DNA from: Rhynchopus sp. YZ270_cl-10
Taxonomy: Eukaryota; Euglenozoa; Diplonemea; Diplonemida; Diplonemidae
DNA: 64,000 bases
Direction: 5' to 3'
NCBI GenBank assembly: GCA_964035575.1
Contig: OZ037863.1
Span: 846,001 to 910,000, forward strand
Shown: positions 19,853-32,488 of the stretch, piece by piece
How positions within the stretch are numbered: position 1 is the first letter of the stretch
Layout: every line of letters begins with the position of its first letter
Program-made: the position numbers and the translations under genes
Notes under the pieces: model-generated
Told to the model about the DNA's origin: nothing
Seen by the model: only the letters and a program-made list of their open reading frames with translations
Database searches by the model: none

Positions 19853-21351
19853 GAAATAACCATTCTGTACAATGTTCCTCAAAAGACAAAATGCAATAAA
19901 TACACGGAGAAGAGGCACATCCAGTTCAGGGTCAGGAACTGCAACTACGCGTGTTACTTTGCCCAGTCGCGGGTATTTTCCATTATTTTAGTTTCGTTCT
20001 GAAGACCGTACAAAATGGTTCCCTGCACACCAAAGTTTGAATCCTCTGATGACTCAAGCGCGTCAGAATGGTACATTATTCCCCAAAAATGACCCAAAAT
20101 ACCCTATTATGTGATAATGCCGGGTGTGGATGAGAGGGGATGAGAGCGTCAAAAAAAATCGAATCTTGCGTCTTTTGAAAGATTTCGCACAAAATCTTCT
20201 CATTAAAAAAAAAAATCTTCAAAAAGTCCTAGTGGAAGCCAATTTAGGTGGTTGCGTGGACATATATGTCCCCTCTGGTCCTTAAAGGGTTAACTAAACC
20301 TTACTCTTTATTACTATTTTGACCGCCTCATGCTCCTTTTGAAGGGAAAGAAAACGAGGAAAATTCGCGCATCTTTCAATTTCGCTCCGTGCTTCGAAGT
20401 GATTCAAACAGTTGCTACACTATTTTCAACATTTTTTTCTCCTTCAAACTATTCATGGACTTTCCACGAGGAGTAAAAACATTAACCGGATCAAGTCGTC
20501 CAAATTTGTTCAATACAAAAAAAACCCCATAGATATCAAGGGGTTATCCCTAGTTCTTCTCATCACAGCGTTCCAGAAAGGTTAACGAGTCCCATCGGAT
20601 TTTGCCATTTTATGCGGTAAAAAAAAAAACGGAGGATTTCCCCTTTTAGGATTTGCTGTGAAGTGATGCGGCACACAGCTTTCAAAAAAAAAAGTTGGAC
20701 CGGATGGTGTTTGTGTGGTCAGTTTTTCGTACTCTCAAAAGTGTTAATGTCGTGCAATTGTACGAGAAACCGCACCAAAAAAAAGCCAGTATTTCAAGTC
20801 ATATCTAGGGCTGCCTGCCAATCTGGTACATATTTTTTAAAAAAAAGGTATCTTTCCTTGTTTTCAGCAACCAATACCACTTTGCAGCTTTGTCTGTACT
20901 CAAAAATTTTCATTGATTGTTACGATTATATTGTAAATGCAAGAGGTATAAGCAAAAGCCACATGGTGTCTTGCACCTAACACCACACCCCCCCCAACAT
21001 CTTTTCCCCCCCCCTTCCTCGCAGTCGCTTGTCAACAAAACAAAAAAAAGACAAAAAAAAAAAACAAAAAAAACAAAAAACAAAAAAACATACTCATCCT
21101 CTCCCCCTCTATCTCACCTCACTTCTATTCTCACCATTCCCCCCTTTTTTTTTGGTCTTGCCTCTCACCTCTCACTCCCATACCCTCTCCATAGTTTATG
21201 TATTGCTTTATTTGATTTTCTGTGTTTCCCCCCCCCTTTTTTCCACCTCTCTCTTATCCCGTTCCATATGGTTCATCAAATCAAAAAAAAAATTTTTTTT
21301 GTCCCTTTCCGCAAACACAGAGGGAACAAAAAATCAAAAAAAAATATTATA

Positions 21352-21405
21352 GTGGAGCACACTCTAGGGTGGCTACACTAATACAACCAAGTTTTCAAAA
21401 AAAAA
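21352..21405 (+). repeat. A-tailed micro-module, gamma type
   Basis: GTGGAGCACACTCTAGGGTG, then GCTACACTAATACAACCAAG and TTTTC plus A9. Nearly identical to 28382 (with insert) and 32423. Confidence 0.8.
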
Positions 21406-21572
21406 GCATTTCGCTGTTCTACCAGCGAGAGGTCCAAAGCAATAGCCAGCTGGTCGCGGCCCTATTATTTTTTCCACTTCCCCCCCAAAAAAATGGCGCC
21501 TAGACCTTCCGTAGTACAAAGGTTATGGCTAACATTGAGTACAGACAACCTTAGCCCCAAAGTGGGTTCTTA

Positions 21573-21730
21573 GGGGATTGTCGACACAACAAAAAATGAA
21601 AGTGGAGATATTGCAAAACTGTGGCAACACAACCGGGGGAATTATACTACTCCAAGAATTTATCAAAAAAAAAAAAAAAAGTGGAGTTCATCCTCGGTAC
21701 ACTAATACAACCAAAGTTTTCAAAAAAAAA
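21573..21730 (+). repeat. Composite A-tailed array: leader, beta and gamma modules
   Basis: GGATTGTCGACACAACAAAA leads into a beta module (21602..21680, GTGGAGATATTGC to A18) and a gamma module (21681..21730, GTGGAGTTCATCCTCGG to A9). The order leader-module-module shows that each unit begins directly after the A-run of the one before. Confidence 0.8.
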
Positions 21731-22130
21731 CAAATTCATAAATTCAAAAAAGAAAAAAAGTAAAATAATGTCACCTCTCTCCCATGGTTCGAACTCTTTT
21801 TATCGTTTTGTCCTAAAGCTCAATCAGCGATAAACATAAATACGGGAATGATTCTGGCAAGATTTAAAACACTCTCTGCCCTTTATTCTCGATTGTTTGG
21901 AGATTTTTTTTTTCCCTCACTTTTTTGGAGGGGATCCCACATAAGCCATTGATTAGAATATAAAAAAAAACAAAAGAAAAAAAACAATAATCAATTTTGT
22001 CTCTCTTCCTCTTGGTTCTTTGACTGCGCTGCGAAAATCGCTGTTGACAGGCAAAAAAACTTGCGGAGGGGATTCAAAAAAGACCCCCTTTTTTTTACAG
22101 ACTGAGTAATGGTCTAAAAGGGTGTTGTTT

Positions 22131-22178
22131 TCTTTTTCCTCTTTTTCCTCTTTTTCCTCTTTTTCCTCTTTTTCCTCT
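22131..22178. repeat. 9-bp microsatellite (TTTTTCCTC)n
   Basis: Five consecutive copies with no mismatch. Confidence 0.9.
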
Positions 22179-23858
22179 GTGTTGGCTGATGTGTGTCCAC
22201 CCTCCCTTTTTCTATACAACAAAAAGACGCTTTGCAAATCTTGTTTGTTGTGCTTTTTTTTTTTTTGATTGATTGAGCTGACCATTTTTCGATAAGAACA
22301 AAATGAACCTTTCTACTACACTCACACCAAACCCCCATCCCCCCCTTGGATTGTGGAGGGGGTGCAAAAGCAAAAACAAAACAAAACAAAACAAACTTTC
22401 AAAACCCCCCTGGATTGTGGAGGGGGTGTAACCTATTACAGACATACCATAAGTACAAACCCTGGTCCTAACAATCAAAGAGCTACAACGAAAAAAAAAA
22501 ATACTACCCAAAACAACAAATGACATTTTACCCTTTTGTTAGGCCACAAAATAATGGAAATGAAAGCAAAAGAAAAATGCAGAAATATTCTTTCAAGGAT
22601 AAGAGTAATCGAAAAAAAGAAACGATTTTTTTTTCATTCACCCCAAAAAGGGATGAGTGAAGACATGAATTGCGTTTTTTTTTAAAATACTTTTTGCCTT
22701 TTCATTTTTATTTCCCAAACTCTTCCCCGCAAAACAAACCAAAAGATAAAATAAATACGAAGAGACAAGGTTGGACGAGATCCATCCTGTAGTTACAAGC
22801 ATTATCTAATTGTTTTTTTTTAAATGTTGAAATACTTTTTTTTAGTTTGTAACTTTGTTTGAAGATTGTTGGATCCATCTACGTTCTCTCCACACCTTTT
22901 TGTTCCCAAATATCTGAAGCAGAATATTTTGCGAGAAAAACGGAAGCAACTCTGTTAAGTGGAAAGTATTTGTGAGTTGACTGACTCAAACTCTTTGAAC
23001 AGGGTTTTCAACAAAAAAAAAAGTTTAAAATCAAGACAACAAAAAAAAAAAACCATATCCTACAGATTCAACAACATCATCAAAAAATAACGTTTTTCCA
23101 CTTCTCCCCCCTCCCTTTTTAGTTTGTAAAGAACTGCCAAAAACCCCCACCAAAAATATAATACGTGCGAGTTTATTTATCCCTACAACCTCCTAAAAGA
23201 GGCGCTTATACGTTTTGAACCTTCCCTTCTTCCCTTTTTTTTTTTTTTTTTTGTCAATCTTGCTCTTGCTCCAAGCAATGATTTTTTTTTCTCTCCCTTT
23301 TTTGCAAAGAAACCCCCCCTCCATCTTCTCCCCTCCGCAAACCCGATAACCACTTTCCCCTGCCCCCCCCCATCCCCCTCGAAAAAAATAACTGATTTCC
23401 AACAGTCGTTCCCCCCTTTTCCTTCCCCTTTGTGAGACTAAAGGTATTTCTCTGCCTAAACAAATTCCCCCCTGTTGGTTTTATCACAATAAGCCACAAG
23501 AACCATCTTGCATCATCTGTAATTTTCCCAACCAGGGCTTTTTTTCTAGGTACCCCAAAAGGTACTAAGCAAAACAGTACAGCACATTATCGAGAATTAG
23601 TGGAGATGGGATAATGCACTGCTCCCCTCCACTAACACGATTTCAACAAAAAAAAAGATGGGACGGGAGCTCGATGGCCCTACGGACGGTCCAACGGATT
23701 TTATTTTATTTTTAACTTTGCTAACAACATCACTTTCCATCCAATTAAAAAAAAAAAAATCAAACAAAAAGAATGCTGTGCCCGCGAGGCTCATACATTC
23801 CTAGGATTTTTTTTTTCTTTTCTTTTTCTGGCACTTCCATTGTCCAATCTTGCTGCCC

Positions 23859-23914
23859 TCACGGTGGAGTCCGTCCAAAATGGGCGGACCCTTTTGGGCG
23901 GACTCCACCGTGCT
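23859..23914. repeat. Short palindrome CACGGTGGAGTCCG
   Basis: CACGGTGGAGTCCGTCCAAAA and TTTTGGGCGGACTCCACCGTG pair across a GGGCGGACC loop; about 21-bp arms. Possible tiny MITE. Confidence 0.6.
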
Positions 23915-24441
23915 CCCCCCCCCAAAAAAAAATCCCTCAATTTTTGACAATTCAAAAAGAAGGAAAAAAATAAGGTCCAGAGTTTCCTGAGTTCTCATCT
24001 CTGCCGCTCGTAGCATCGCGTGTGACGTCTGCAAGGATCCTGGCCTTTCAACGGTAGCTTTGGGGTACACATACCCCCTCGGTAAGGTAAAACAAAGGAA
24101 AAATTTTCAAAAGGGGTTAGCCCCCCTGACTTTGAAACCTTCCGTTTTTTTATTCAACTTACAAGACATCAGACAATTTTCTACACATCTGTTTATTAAA
24201 AAGGAAGTGGTGTGATAACCACACGTTGCCAAATTAGTGGAGACACGGACCCTCTGGGTATCCACACATACAAAAAAGGTATTAAAAAAAATGTGTTCCA
24301 TTTTTCAAGATGCATGGACTAACTCCATATTATATCTTGGCCATTATTTTTTTCTCTCGCTTTTCCCCTCGTTACCACCACATAGAACGTGCCCACGTTA
24401 CCCTTGATTTTAACTTATTTGAGGGTATGTGTTTTATCTTT

Positions 24442-26622
24442 GAGAAAAGTTCGATTTCGGCCTCGAAAATACCCGTGACACCGATTTGTCACGGTACTTT
24501 GTCACGGAATTTTTTTGAAAGATTCGATTTCGTGACAAAAAAAAATCGATTTCGTGACAAGCCGATTTTTTCATTGACACACAAAATTCAATTTAGTGAC
24601 AAATGACTTTTTTCATTGACAAAAAAAAATTCGATTTCGTGACAAATCCATTTTTTCATTGACAAAAAAATGTCATTGAAAAAAATGGAATTTGTCAAGG
24701 AAAAAGTCGTGACAGCCAACCCGCCAGTCACTGAAAAGTGACCAGACAGCCACTTGACAAACACAAAAGAGGCCATTCTTGAGCTGTCTAGAAACCGAAG
24801 GGCAGAGACTGAAGACACAAGGTATGATAACTTTATGATTATGCAAGACTTAGTATATCGCGAACACGGTCAGGCTTGCACGCCTCTGGCCAGAGGCCAG
24901 CCCCACTAAATGATATGCAGCAGACACTCATTGCAGATTTCATTTTCATTCGGTAAAAAATTAATGGGTGCGCACGTTTCTATACCTAATACCCCAACCC
25001 TCACCCATACATTCCATTACACACACCAAAACAGATCGAATCCACCAGCGCATGCGACGGAAGCAGATTCAGATTGTGGTTTGATAAGCAGAGTTCGGTT
25101 ATTATGGTGGTGGAAAGGGGGGTGGGAACACTTTGTCAGTCACTGCTATAGCCATTAACCAGGGAGCATAGCTAGTGCAAGAAATTCGACTTTGGAAACC
25201 TTCCGGAAAGTCTGTCCTCTGCTTCCGGAGGACTAGACACAAGAAAATATTGTTTGTTCCCCCAGAAAACCAGTGCACAATTCACACTCCTTGTGGGTGG
25301 TCTTGTTGCCTTTTCGTCATAGTAATTTTGGCCCAGGCATGCTCTTGAAGCATGACAATTTAGTGTGTATGGGGCAGGGTGTTGTTTTGTTCTGAATTCT
25401 CTTTGTTATAACATCTAAGTCAATCGCGGGTGGTGGTTTGTGTAGCGTGAGGCACTCTTTTTAACAAACTTCCTGCAGTTGCTATGCACTGTTATTTCTT
25501 CGGATTTATCATCATACAGCGTAACATAGTGGATTCGCCTGGTCGACACAACCTTTGATAGATATGGGATAACCAACCCCCTTCGACCCCTCGTGGGTTC
25601 ACTGAACAAGCCCTAGTGGTAGTTAAACGCGATTGACATTTACATTCCTAGAGATGAAAGAACAAGATAACACTTCTGTACCCGCGCATCAAAATTGTGG
25701 AAAACTTTGCACCCCAAACACCCTCAACAACGCCCGCCAAAAGGCGCCCCTTGTTGCTGGGAGTTGGTTCTCATGTTTGATACACTGCACAGCAGGCATT
25801 CCTCTGAGTCCAACGCATGTTTGGCCTGTCTGCGGCGTTGTACTTAAGGTGCACGAAGACAGGGTCTGGTGGTAAATTTTGCGTAGTACTGCGACGTGGT
25901 ACTACGTGGGTCTGGGAACCTGGTACCTGGGTACAGGATATTTGTTGTCAAAGACATCTTCCACCATGCATTGAGGAGGGTAAGACAGTGTTCGCAGTTT
26001 CTACCTGATAGCATTACACATTTAACTTCTCCACGGGGGTCTTGGGCCGTTCATTCGGTTATACCTTGACTACCGGAAGATATTCTTGAGGCCTTTTTGG
26101 TCTCTAGAATATCCGGTCTTCCCGAACGGAGGCACACTTTGTGTGTTACTACGACCTGGCAATTTCCAGCAGTAGGTTAAGTAATCTTTCTTGTAAATTG
26201 TTGGATCATTATCTCCTCAGTGCATGAATGCCCCACGTGACTGGACACTTTTGTGTTTGTCATGTGGAGCTGTGGTTGCTCTTTCACGACTTTTATCCTT
26301 GTATCCAGTGTACCCAGTACCCAGTGCCCTGTCACGACTTTTTCCGTGACAAAAAGTTCGGTTTCCTTGACAAAATCCATTTTTTCATTGACATTTTTTT
26401 GTCACTGAATTTTTGGATTTGTCACGAAATCGAATTTTTTTTTGTCAATGAAAAAATCGGTTTGTCACGAAATCGAATTTTGTGTGTCAATGAAAAAATT
26501 GGTTTGTCACGAAATCGATTTTTTTTTGTCACGAAATCGAATCTTTCAAAAAAATTCCGTGACAAAATTCCGTGACAAATCGGTGTCACGGTAATTTTCG
26601 AGGCCGAAATCGAACTTTTCTC
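24442..26622. mobile_element. MULE-like element: long inverted repeats, 9-bp target duplication
   Basis: GAGAAAAGTTCGATTTCGGC begins the left arm and its complement closes the right arm; arms are about 270 bp and rich in TGTCACGAAATCGA / TCATTGACA sub-repeats. Direct TTTATCTTT copies flank at 24433..24441 and 26623..26631. Long arms with 9-bp duplications are typical of Mutator-like elements. No transposase is readable. The core (about 25150-25870) is shared with 51561..52914, whose ends are unrelated. Confidence 0.75.
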
Positions 26623-26631
26623 TTTATCTTT

Positions 26632-27456
26632 TTATTTTTATTGTTTTTGTGGTCGGGTTTCTTTAATTTGGACGAAGTTCTGAGAATCTCCCCGTTGTGT
26701 TCTGTCAAAGGTCTTTGCCTCCTCTCTCACGCGATACATTGAACTGACAGGGAAACGTTCAAAATACTCTTAAAACGGATCCGTTGACATTCAGCTTTTC
26801 CCGTTATTTACTGTGCGAGGTAAAACTGCATGAAAAGTAGATATATATGCACAAAAGCGGGTACGGTGTTGTGATCGTCTCCAGCAAATATAGGTCAAAT
26901 AAGAGCTACAAAAAAAAAGAGGGGAAAATAACAACAGCAAAAAGGGCTTTTCGGCCAACGTGCTGCTTTTTCCAATAGAGTTCTTTGGGTGTGATTCTCA
27001 ACAAAACAAAAAACAGAAGATTCACACAAAAGTTCTGTTCCAAAGGTGCGAAGTACTCTATTGAGGTAAGGCGTGTCTGTGTTCTGTACGCAAGACACCT
27101 TTGTTTTGTTTTTCTTTTTCCTTCATATTGTGTGATCCTTTCTTATGTTATATTCAGTATCATTTTTTTATTTATTTATTTCTTGTGGTTGTAAGATGGG
27201 GCCCCAGGAATTATATTTCTGTGACAAACACCACCCCTTCCCAAGGCATTTGAGCAGAATCCCCCCCGAAACAAGGGGGTATTTAGACGAAAAGGTATTT
27301 TTTTTTCCCCCTTTTGCACAGACTGGGTGTGAAGACGCCCTTGCTCTTTGTAAAACAAAAAAAAAAAAAAAAAAACAAAAAAACAAAAAAAAAAAAAACA
27401 AAAAAAACCACACACGACACAATACGGGGAGTATTCGTTTTCTCGTTTTCATTTTA
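26632..27456. other. Spacer
   Basis: Unique-looking A/T-rich sequence ending in long A-runs (27355-27410). No gene seen. Confidence 0.5.
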
Positions 27457-27759
27457 CTGGGGGGGGGCGAATAAGAGATCAGGGGTGAATAAGAGATCAG
27501 GGCCGAATAAGAGATCAGGTTGAGATTTTGGGGGTATTTTTTTTTTTTTTTTTTTTTGCATGCGCCAGGGTTTTATCGTGAAATTTTTTTTTGAAATTTT
27601 ACCCTGTCCACCCGGTCTGGCAAAAAAGTGGTCAAAATATTTTTTTTGCCTCCGGCGAAAATGTCTTTTTGCTTTTTTTCCCCCAAAAAATTTTTTTTAT
27701 TTCTGGCTCGTCCGTTCGCCTAATAAGAGATGCCACATCTCTTATTCGCCCCCCCCCAG
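27457..27759. mobile_element. 303-bp TA-flanked MITE
   Basis: Inverted ends CTGGGGGGGGGCGAATAAGA / TCTTATTCGCCCCCCCCCAG with TA on both sides (27455-27456, 27760-27761), a Tc1/mariner-type arrangement. Three direct GAATAAGAGATCAGG units follow the left end. Confidence 0.75.
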
Positions 27760-28381
27760 TAATTAAAAAAAAAAAAAATTGAAGTCATCTTCTCTTGTCT
27801 TTTACTCTTTACTTCTGATGGCACTGCGTGAGTTCGGTTGTATTTCACTTCTGTTATGTAAGGTAGCTGAGCACAGCTTTCGCATTACCTTATCAACACT
27901 CTCATAAAGGATCCTGCATCCCAAAGAGGCGTTTGCACTCCAAACTTTTTTTTTCTTGTGTGTGAAAAAAAAGAAAGTAAATGAATTCAGGCCAATTCAT
28001 TGTTTATTAACTGTGTCTGCAAATTATAGACACGATCTTTTCAAACTTTCTCTTTCCCTCCCCCCCCATTTTTGCTTTTTCATCAAAACAGGAGCACAAA
28101 GCAAAAGAAAACTTCATGAAAACCCACTCAAGCTTTTCATCTGCTAGAACGGCAACCGTGTGTGACGGTAGAAAAAAAAAAAATATGCAAATAAACAGAA
28201 AATTCGGAGTTCCCTAAATTGTCTCAGTTATTTTTGCCCACTCTCGGAAAATTTTGAAAAAAGAAAAGAAAAAACATGACTTTTGCGATATTTTGGTGTG
28301 GCTGAAAAGGGCATTTTACGTACTTTAAATCCGTTTCAACCAAAAAATAATAAAAAGAAGGGAAAGAAAAAAAGTAGTGTA

Positions 28382-28504
28382 GTGAAGCACACTCTAGGGC
28401 AGTGCTGTCAGAATACGTATCAGAATACGTAAGAATACGTATTCTTACAGCACTGCTCGAGGGTGGCTGCACTAATACAACCAAGTTTTCAAAAAAAAAA
28501 AAAA
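28382..28504 (+). repeat. Gamma A-tailed module split by a MITE
   Basis: GTGAAGCACACTCTAGGG is interrupted by a 56-bp insert, then resumes as GGTGGCTGCACTAATACAAC, CAAGTTTTC and A14. Removing the insert and one target copy restores the intact module seen at 21352 and 32423. Confidence 0.85.
28400..28455. mobile_element. 56-bp hAT MITE with 8-bp target duplication
   Basis: CAGTGCTGT...ACAGCACTG ends (hAT-type CAGNG start) flanked by CTCTAGGG (28392..28399) and CTCGAGGG (28456..28463), one mismatch apart. The interior is AGAATACGTA repeats that fold back. Confidence 0.85.
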
Positions 28505-28837
28505 CAACAACAACAACTTCCCCCCATTCGTAGTAGTGTCAGCAAAAGTGCGGAAATGCACTTTTCTACCCACACCATATCTTGTTCTTTGATGGTTTAG
28601 AAGCATGCCTGTTCCGCCAGCGCATATTTCGAAACTCTCTCTCTCTCTCTCTCTCTCTCCCCTCTTCGGTGTTTCCAGGTTGTCTTCCATACCTGAGAAT
28701 CCTTCCCCCTTTTTTTTTTCATTTTTTTTTTTTCTTTTGACTGCCTAATTTGTGAGTTTTGAAAACCCTCTTGTTTTCTCTCCGTAGCAGCAGTTAAAAG
28801 AGAAGAAGAAAAAAAAAAATGCGATGATACTTCTTTT

Positions 28838-28870
28838 TGGTGACTAAGCACAGTGAAACTTAGGATCTTC
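28838..28870 (+). repeat. Dispersed hairpin repeat, short copy
   Basis: TTGGTGACTAAGCACAGTGA then AACTTAGGATCTTCG; inner stem kept, outer stem lost. Confidence 0.55.
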
Positions 28871-29751
28871 GAGGAAGTTTTTGATTTTATTTTTTTTGAA
28901 TTTTTTTTAAAATATCAAACAATGAGAATAGGAAACCCCAACATATAAACAAATTTTTTTTTTTGAAAACCATTTTTTTTCCCCCCTCCCCACGCCTCGA
29001 ATTTTTGATTCGCGATTTTTTTTTTTTTCGATTCTACAAACACTGTAGATCATCGTTCAAAAAACCTCTTTTTTTTGGTTTTGTGTCTATGCGACTGATT
29101 GACGAATGCAAATAATTAAAAAAGAATAAAACACCGTGTATGAACGAAGAGCATCGCCCCGAGATGCCTCCACTAAATGCCAGGTGTCTTTTTTTTCTTT
29201 TTATTTTCTTTTCTTTTCTTTTCTTTTCTTTTTTTTCATAAGATGAGTGTGTGAGGGCGAGGCACATTCATCATTTCAAGTTTTCTTGTGACCAAGCACT
29301 TTAGGTGTGATTCAGGGGGTGCGGACAACCCACGGACAACCCACGGGGGAACCACGGAGAATCCGTTTGGTGATCACACCAACTTTAGGGCTGAAGATTC
29401 ATCTCACAAACTATTTCTTTGATTTTTTTTTTTCCACCAACCAAATTGCCACCATACACCTCGCAAAGGCGTCTGAATTATATAGTCTGTCTAAATCATC
29501 CTTTCGCCCTTTTGGTTTAAGGCTTTTGTTTGGAAACAACCTGTCTTGATGACACGGTTGTGTTTTGCTTTTTTGTTTTCTTTTTGAGGCTATGCAATAC
29601 TAATACAAATATTCCGGCACCCTTTTTTTTAAAGGGTGGAATGTACCAGGTTTAGAGATAGCCAACTGTACCCCTACAGGGTTTGCATTGGTCATCTTTA
29701 TGGTCAATGTTTTTTTTTTTTTTTTTTTTTTTTGTTTTGCTACCACAAGAA

Positions 29752-31106
29752 CAGGGTAGATCCTTAGCGAAAGTGAAAATAAGGATTTGAGATTTTTTAT
29801 TTTTTTTTCCTTTTTTTTTTTTCCTTTTTTCTCTGGCTCATTTTTTTGGTTACCTACTAATTTCCAGCCACAGAGTGGCACCACCACGGTCCGCAATCGA
29901 TCCGGAAAGTCAAAATAAGGGGGAAACCGAAAGGAAAAAAAGTAAAAGTTCGCTACCGTTTTTTTGGCTGGCCTTCGGCCCGCCAATGCCCCTTTAATAT
30001 TTGTCTTCACTTCATAAGACAAGGACCAATGAGTGTCAATTCTCAGTGTCGCCTTGCATAAGACAATTTTGAAGCATATTTTTGAAGAACACAATTACTA
30101 TGTCCACAACTTAATTTTTGGTGGAATTTTGAACTTTGCCCAAACTGCGGAAAAAAATTTCCGCTCGCTGCGCTCGCGGAGGTTCACCCAATGCGGTCTC
30201 GCCTACCCAAACTGCTGGTGCATTGGCACTACCTATTTAATTTGAAAATTTTCTTGCTAATGCCGGGCACTACCACTTTTTTTCAGAATGTTTCTCGAAA
30301 GTATTCCCCTTGTCAGAGGGCGCAGTGTCCGACAAGGGTCACAGCCAAAATGCGATTTAATTGGTCAAATGCCGAAGGAAAAGGAAGCATGCGAAAGGAA
30401 AAAAAGTAGCGTACCGTGTGCCTGCGGCGCAAGATTGCAACCCACCCTTCCCATGACTAGTTTGGCAGTAAAAATGTGCAATTTTGAGCGCAATTTTTAG
30501 AAATATTGCGTACCGTGGCTTCGCCAGAAACTTTCGCTTCAGCAAAATCTGGAAGTAAAATTTACAGTAACTGTTGATAATTACCAACGACAGTGCCGTT
30601 TTATGGCAACATTTTCAGAAATGTTGCGTACCGTGGCTTCGCCATGGGTGCCACGACCGCCGTTTCTTTTTGTAAATATACTGAGGTGCCTGGTGCAATT
30701 ATCAATACAGTGCCGAACTCCGCAGTGGGATAACCGAGGATTTCTCACATTCCGCCGGGGCCCTAACGAGCTGGGTTGGGCTCGACCGAGTTTCAGCGAA
30801 AACCCCCAAAACCTATATTATCCCCTGGGGTTTAGTTCTACGACAGCTGAGATGTGTAAAAAAACACCACTATTCTGCCTCAGTACAGTCAACCTGCTTG
30901 TTGGATTTTTTTTTAGACCGTTACTCAATTTTTCCGCTCGCTGCGCTCGTGGACAAACCATAACTCCCACGATTTCCCAAAAACCTGAAAGTTAGCGTCA
31001 GGCCTGCGCGGAAAAAATTCAAAAACGGGAGAGAAAAAAAAAAGGAAAAAAACGAAAATAAATCTGGGATTTTTAGCGTTTTTAGCGAAAATAAGGATCT
31101 ACCCTG
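29752..31106. mobile_element. hAT-type nonautonomous element, 1,355 bp, 8-bp target duplication
   Basis: CAGGGTAGATCCTTA at the left and AAGGATCTACCCTG at the right, flanked by perfect CACAAGAA copies at 29744..29751 and 31107..31114. The interior holds three GCGTACCGTG blocks (about 30411, 30508, 30625) and GCTCGCTGCGCTCG palindromes (30163, 30935). No transposase. A fragment of the same family is at 2245..2705, close to a hAT transposase gene. Confidence 0.88.
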
Positions 31107-32422
31107 CACAAGAAGTACAAATTTTATAAATTCAAGTAAACCAGACATGCCAGGACGTATGTATTAATGGCTGTCCGGTAGAAAACATCCCCGAGAAAAA
31201 AAAAACGGTTACAGAGACACGGTTCAAAAGAAATCTTTGAGAAGAAGAAAAATATTTTGAACGGATACAAAATATTCATTCTTCTTGATTGAAGATTGAA
31301 GATATGTTCTGTACCGTGAATAGACCACGGGCGAGTAGTATCGCCCTCTGTGTCTTTCTTTCATTACCAACCAATCCCCCCCCTGAGAAATTCCCCTCAG
31401 ATGTTGCTTACATCTGTTCCACCCCCCCTTTTTTTTTTAAAAAACTTTTCTTGTCTTTCGCCCCTCTTTTTAAATTGGAGTGTCAACGTGCCTTAGCGCT
31501 GTCTTTTGCACTATCAACTTCACTTTTTTTTTTCTTTTTTTCCTCTTTTTTAAGCATCGCTCTTGCCCACCCCCGAGCTCATGAGAATAAAAAAAAAAAA
31601 AAATCCCAAACACCCCCTTCCACCAGTTGTATTCTCGAAGAAGAGTGCTATTTAAAAAAAAATGCCTTTCCCCCTGACCTTCGCTTGCACCCCATAAAAA
31701 GCGCTTCTCCCCATTCTTCCCTTTTATTTATTTTTTTTTTTCCACACCCCGTTTATCACTCAAATATTTTCCCTTCCCTTTCATTGGCGTAGAATCATCT
31801 TACCTAATTTCCCCCCCTTCTCTTGGAGGAGTGCCCTTTGTTTTAAATAAGGAGAATTTTATTTTTCCTACCTATTTAAAAAAAAATATATAAAAAACCC
31901 CTTCTCTTTGAGTATCAGAAAGCATCACTCTCTCCACATTCCACTTTTAAAACGCATTTTTTTAAAAAAAAAAGTGTTTTGCACCACTTTTGTTCGTTTT
32001 ACCTTTCCCCATCCCAATTATCCCGAGATATTTTTTTTTACAGTTTTTTTTGTGCCTTTTTGGGAAAAAAATGTGGGGTAATACCCAAAAAAAAAAATTG
32101 ATGAGGGTTTTGTGAAAATTGTGGCACGTTTTCCTAATAAGGAATGTGTGTATAAAATTACTCCGTCACACAGCAAAACAGAAACAACCCAAAAAAAAAA
32201 AAAATGTAAGTCTGAAAAAACATGATTTCACCCTTTTTTTGGGATAGGTAACCAACCAAGTAACAACTGGGCGTGTTGATATATGATATATTTCTGTCGT
32301 TTTTCAAACAGTACAGCAAAATAAATATATTCAAAAAAGCCTCAAAAAGAAAAAAGGTATCATGGTTCGTGTTACATCATTCAATAAGTATTTCAAAGGA
32401 AAAAGGCAAAACAAAACAATAG

Positions 32423-32488
32423 GTGGAGCACACTCTAGGGTGGCTACACTAATACAACCAAGTTTTCAACAAAACAAACAAAAAAAAA
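32423..32488 (+). repeat. Gamma A-tailed micro-module
   Basis: GTGGAGCACACTCTAGGGTG then GCTACACTAATACAACCAAG, TTTTC and an A-rich tail. Confidence 0.8.

Larger units (their letters stand above)
18871..20289. mobile_element. piggyBac-like element with TTAA target duplication
   Basis: Direct TTAA copies at 18867..18870 and 20290..20293 flank inverted termini CCCTTTACGGACCA / TGGTCCTTAAAGGG, the typical piggyBac arrangement. Inside, the minus strand at 19307..19402 reads as a Cys-rich cluster (CLGNRRLKTDYMCVGCGVHL, then CSAPC) resembling the C-terminal cysteine domain of piggyBac transposases. The rest of a transposase is not readable, so the copy is nonautonomous or decayed. A GC-rich hairpin is inserted at 19738..19852. 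Confidence 0.75.
20294..24441. other. Gene-free low-complexity region
   Basis: About 4.1 kb of A/T tracts and C/T-rich stretches with no supportable gene on either strand. Contains A-tailed modules (21352..21405, 21575..21730), a (TTTTTCCTC)5 microsatellite (22131..22178), a duplicated CCTGGATTGTGGAGGGGGTG (about 22340 and 22409) and a palindrome at 23859..23914. Confidence 0.6.
27760..29751. other. Repeat-rich spacer
   Basis: No gene seen. Contains the gamma module with hAT MITE at 28382..28504, a CT microsatellite (about 28638-28660), a hairpin-repeat copy at 28838..28870 and a (TTTTC)n tract near 29205-29235. Confidence 0.55.

Noticed and set aside
23193-23402. Lys/Gly-rich minus-strand frame
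   Set aside because: Translation of poly-pyrimidine tract; compositional artefact.
25640-26000. Coding sequence in the shared transposon core
   Set aside because: Homologous in both copies but the frames are interrupted differently and show no transposase motif.
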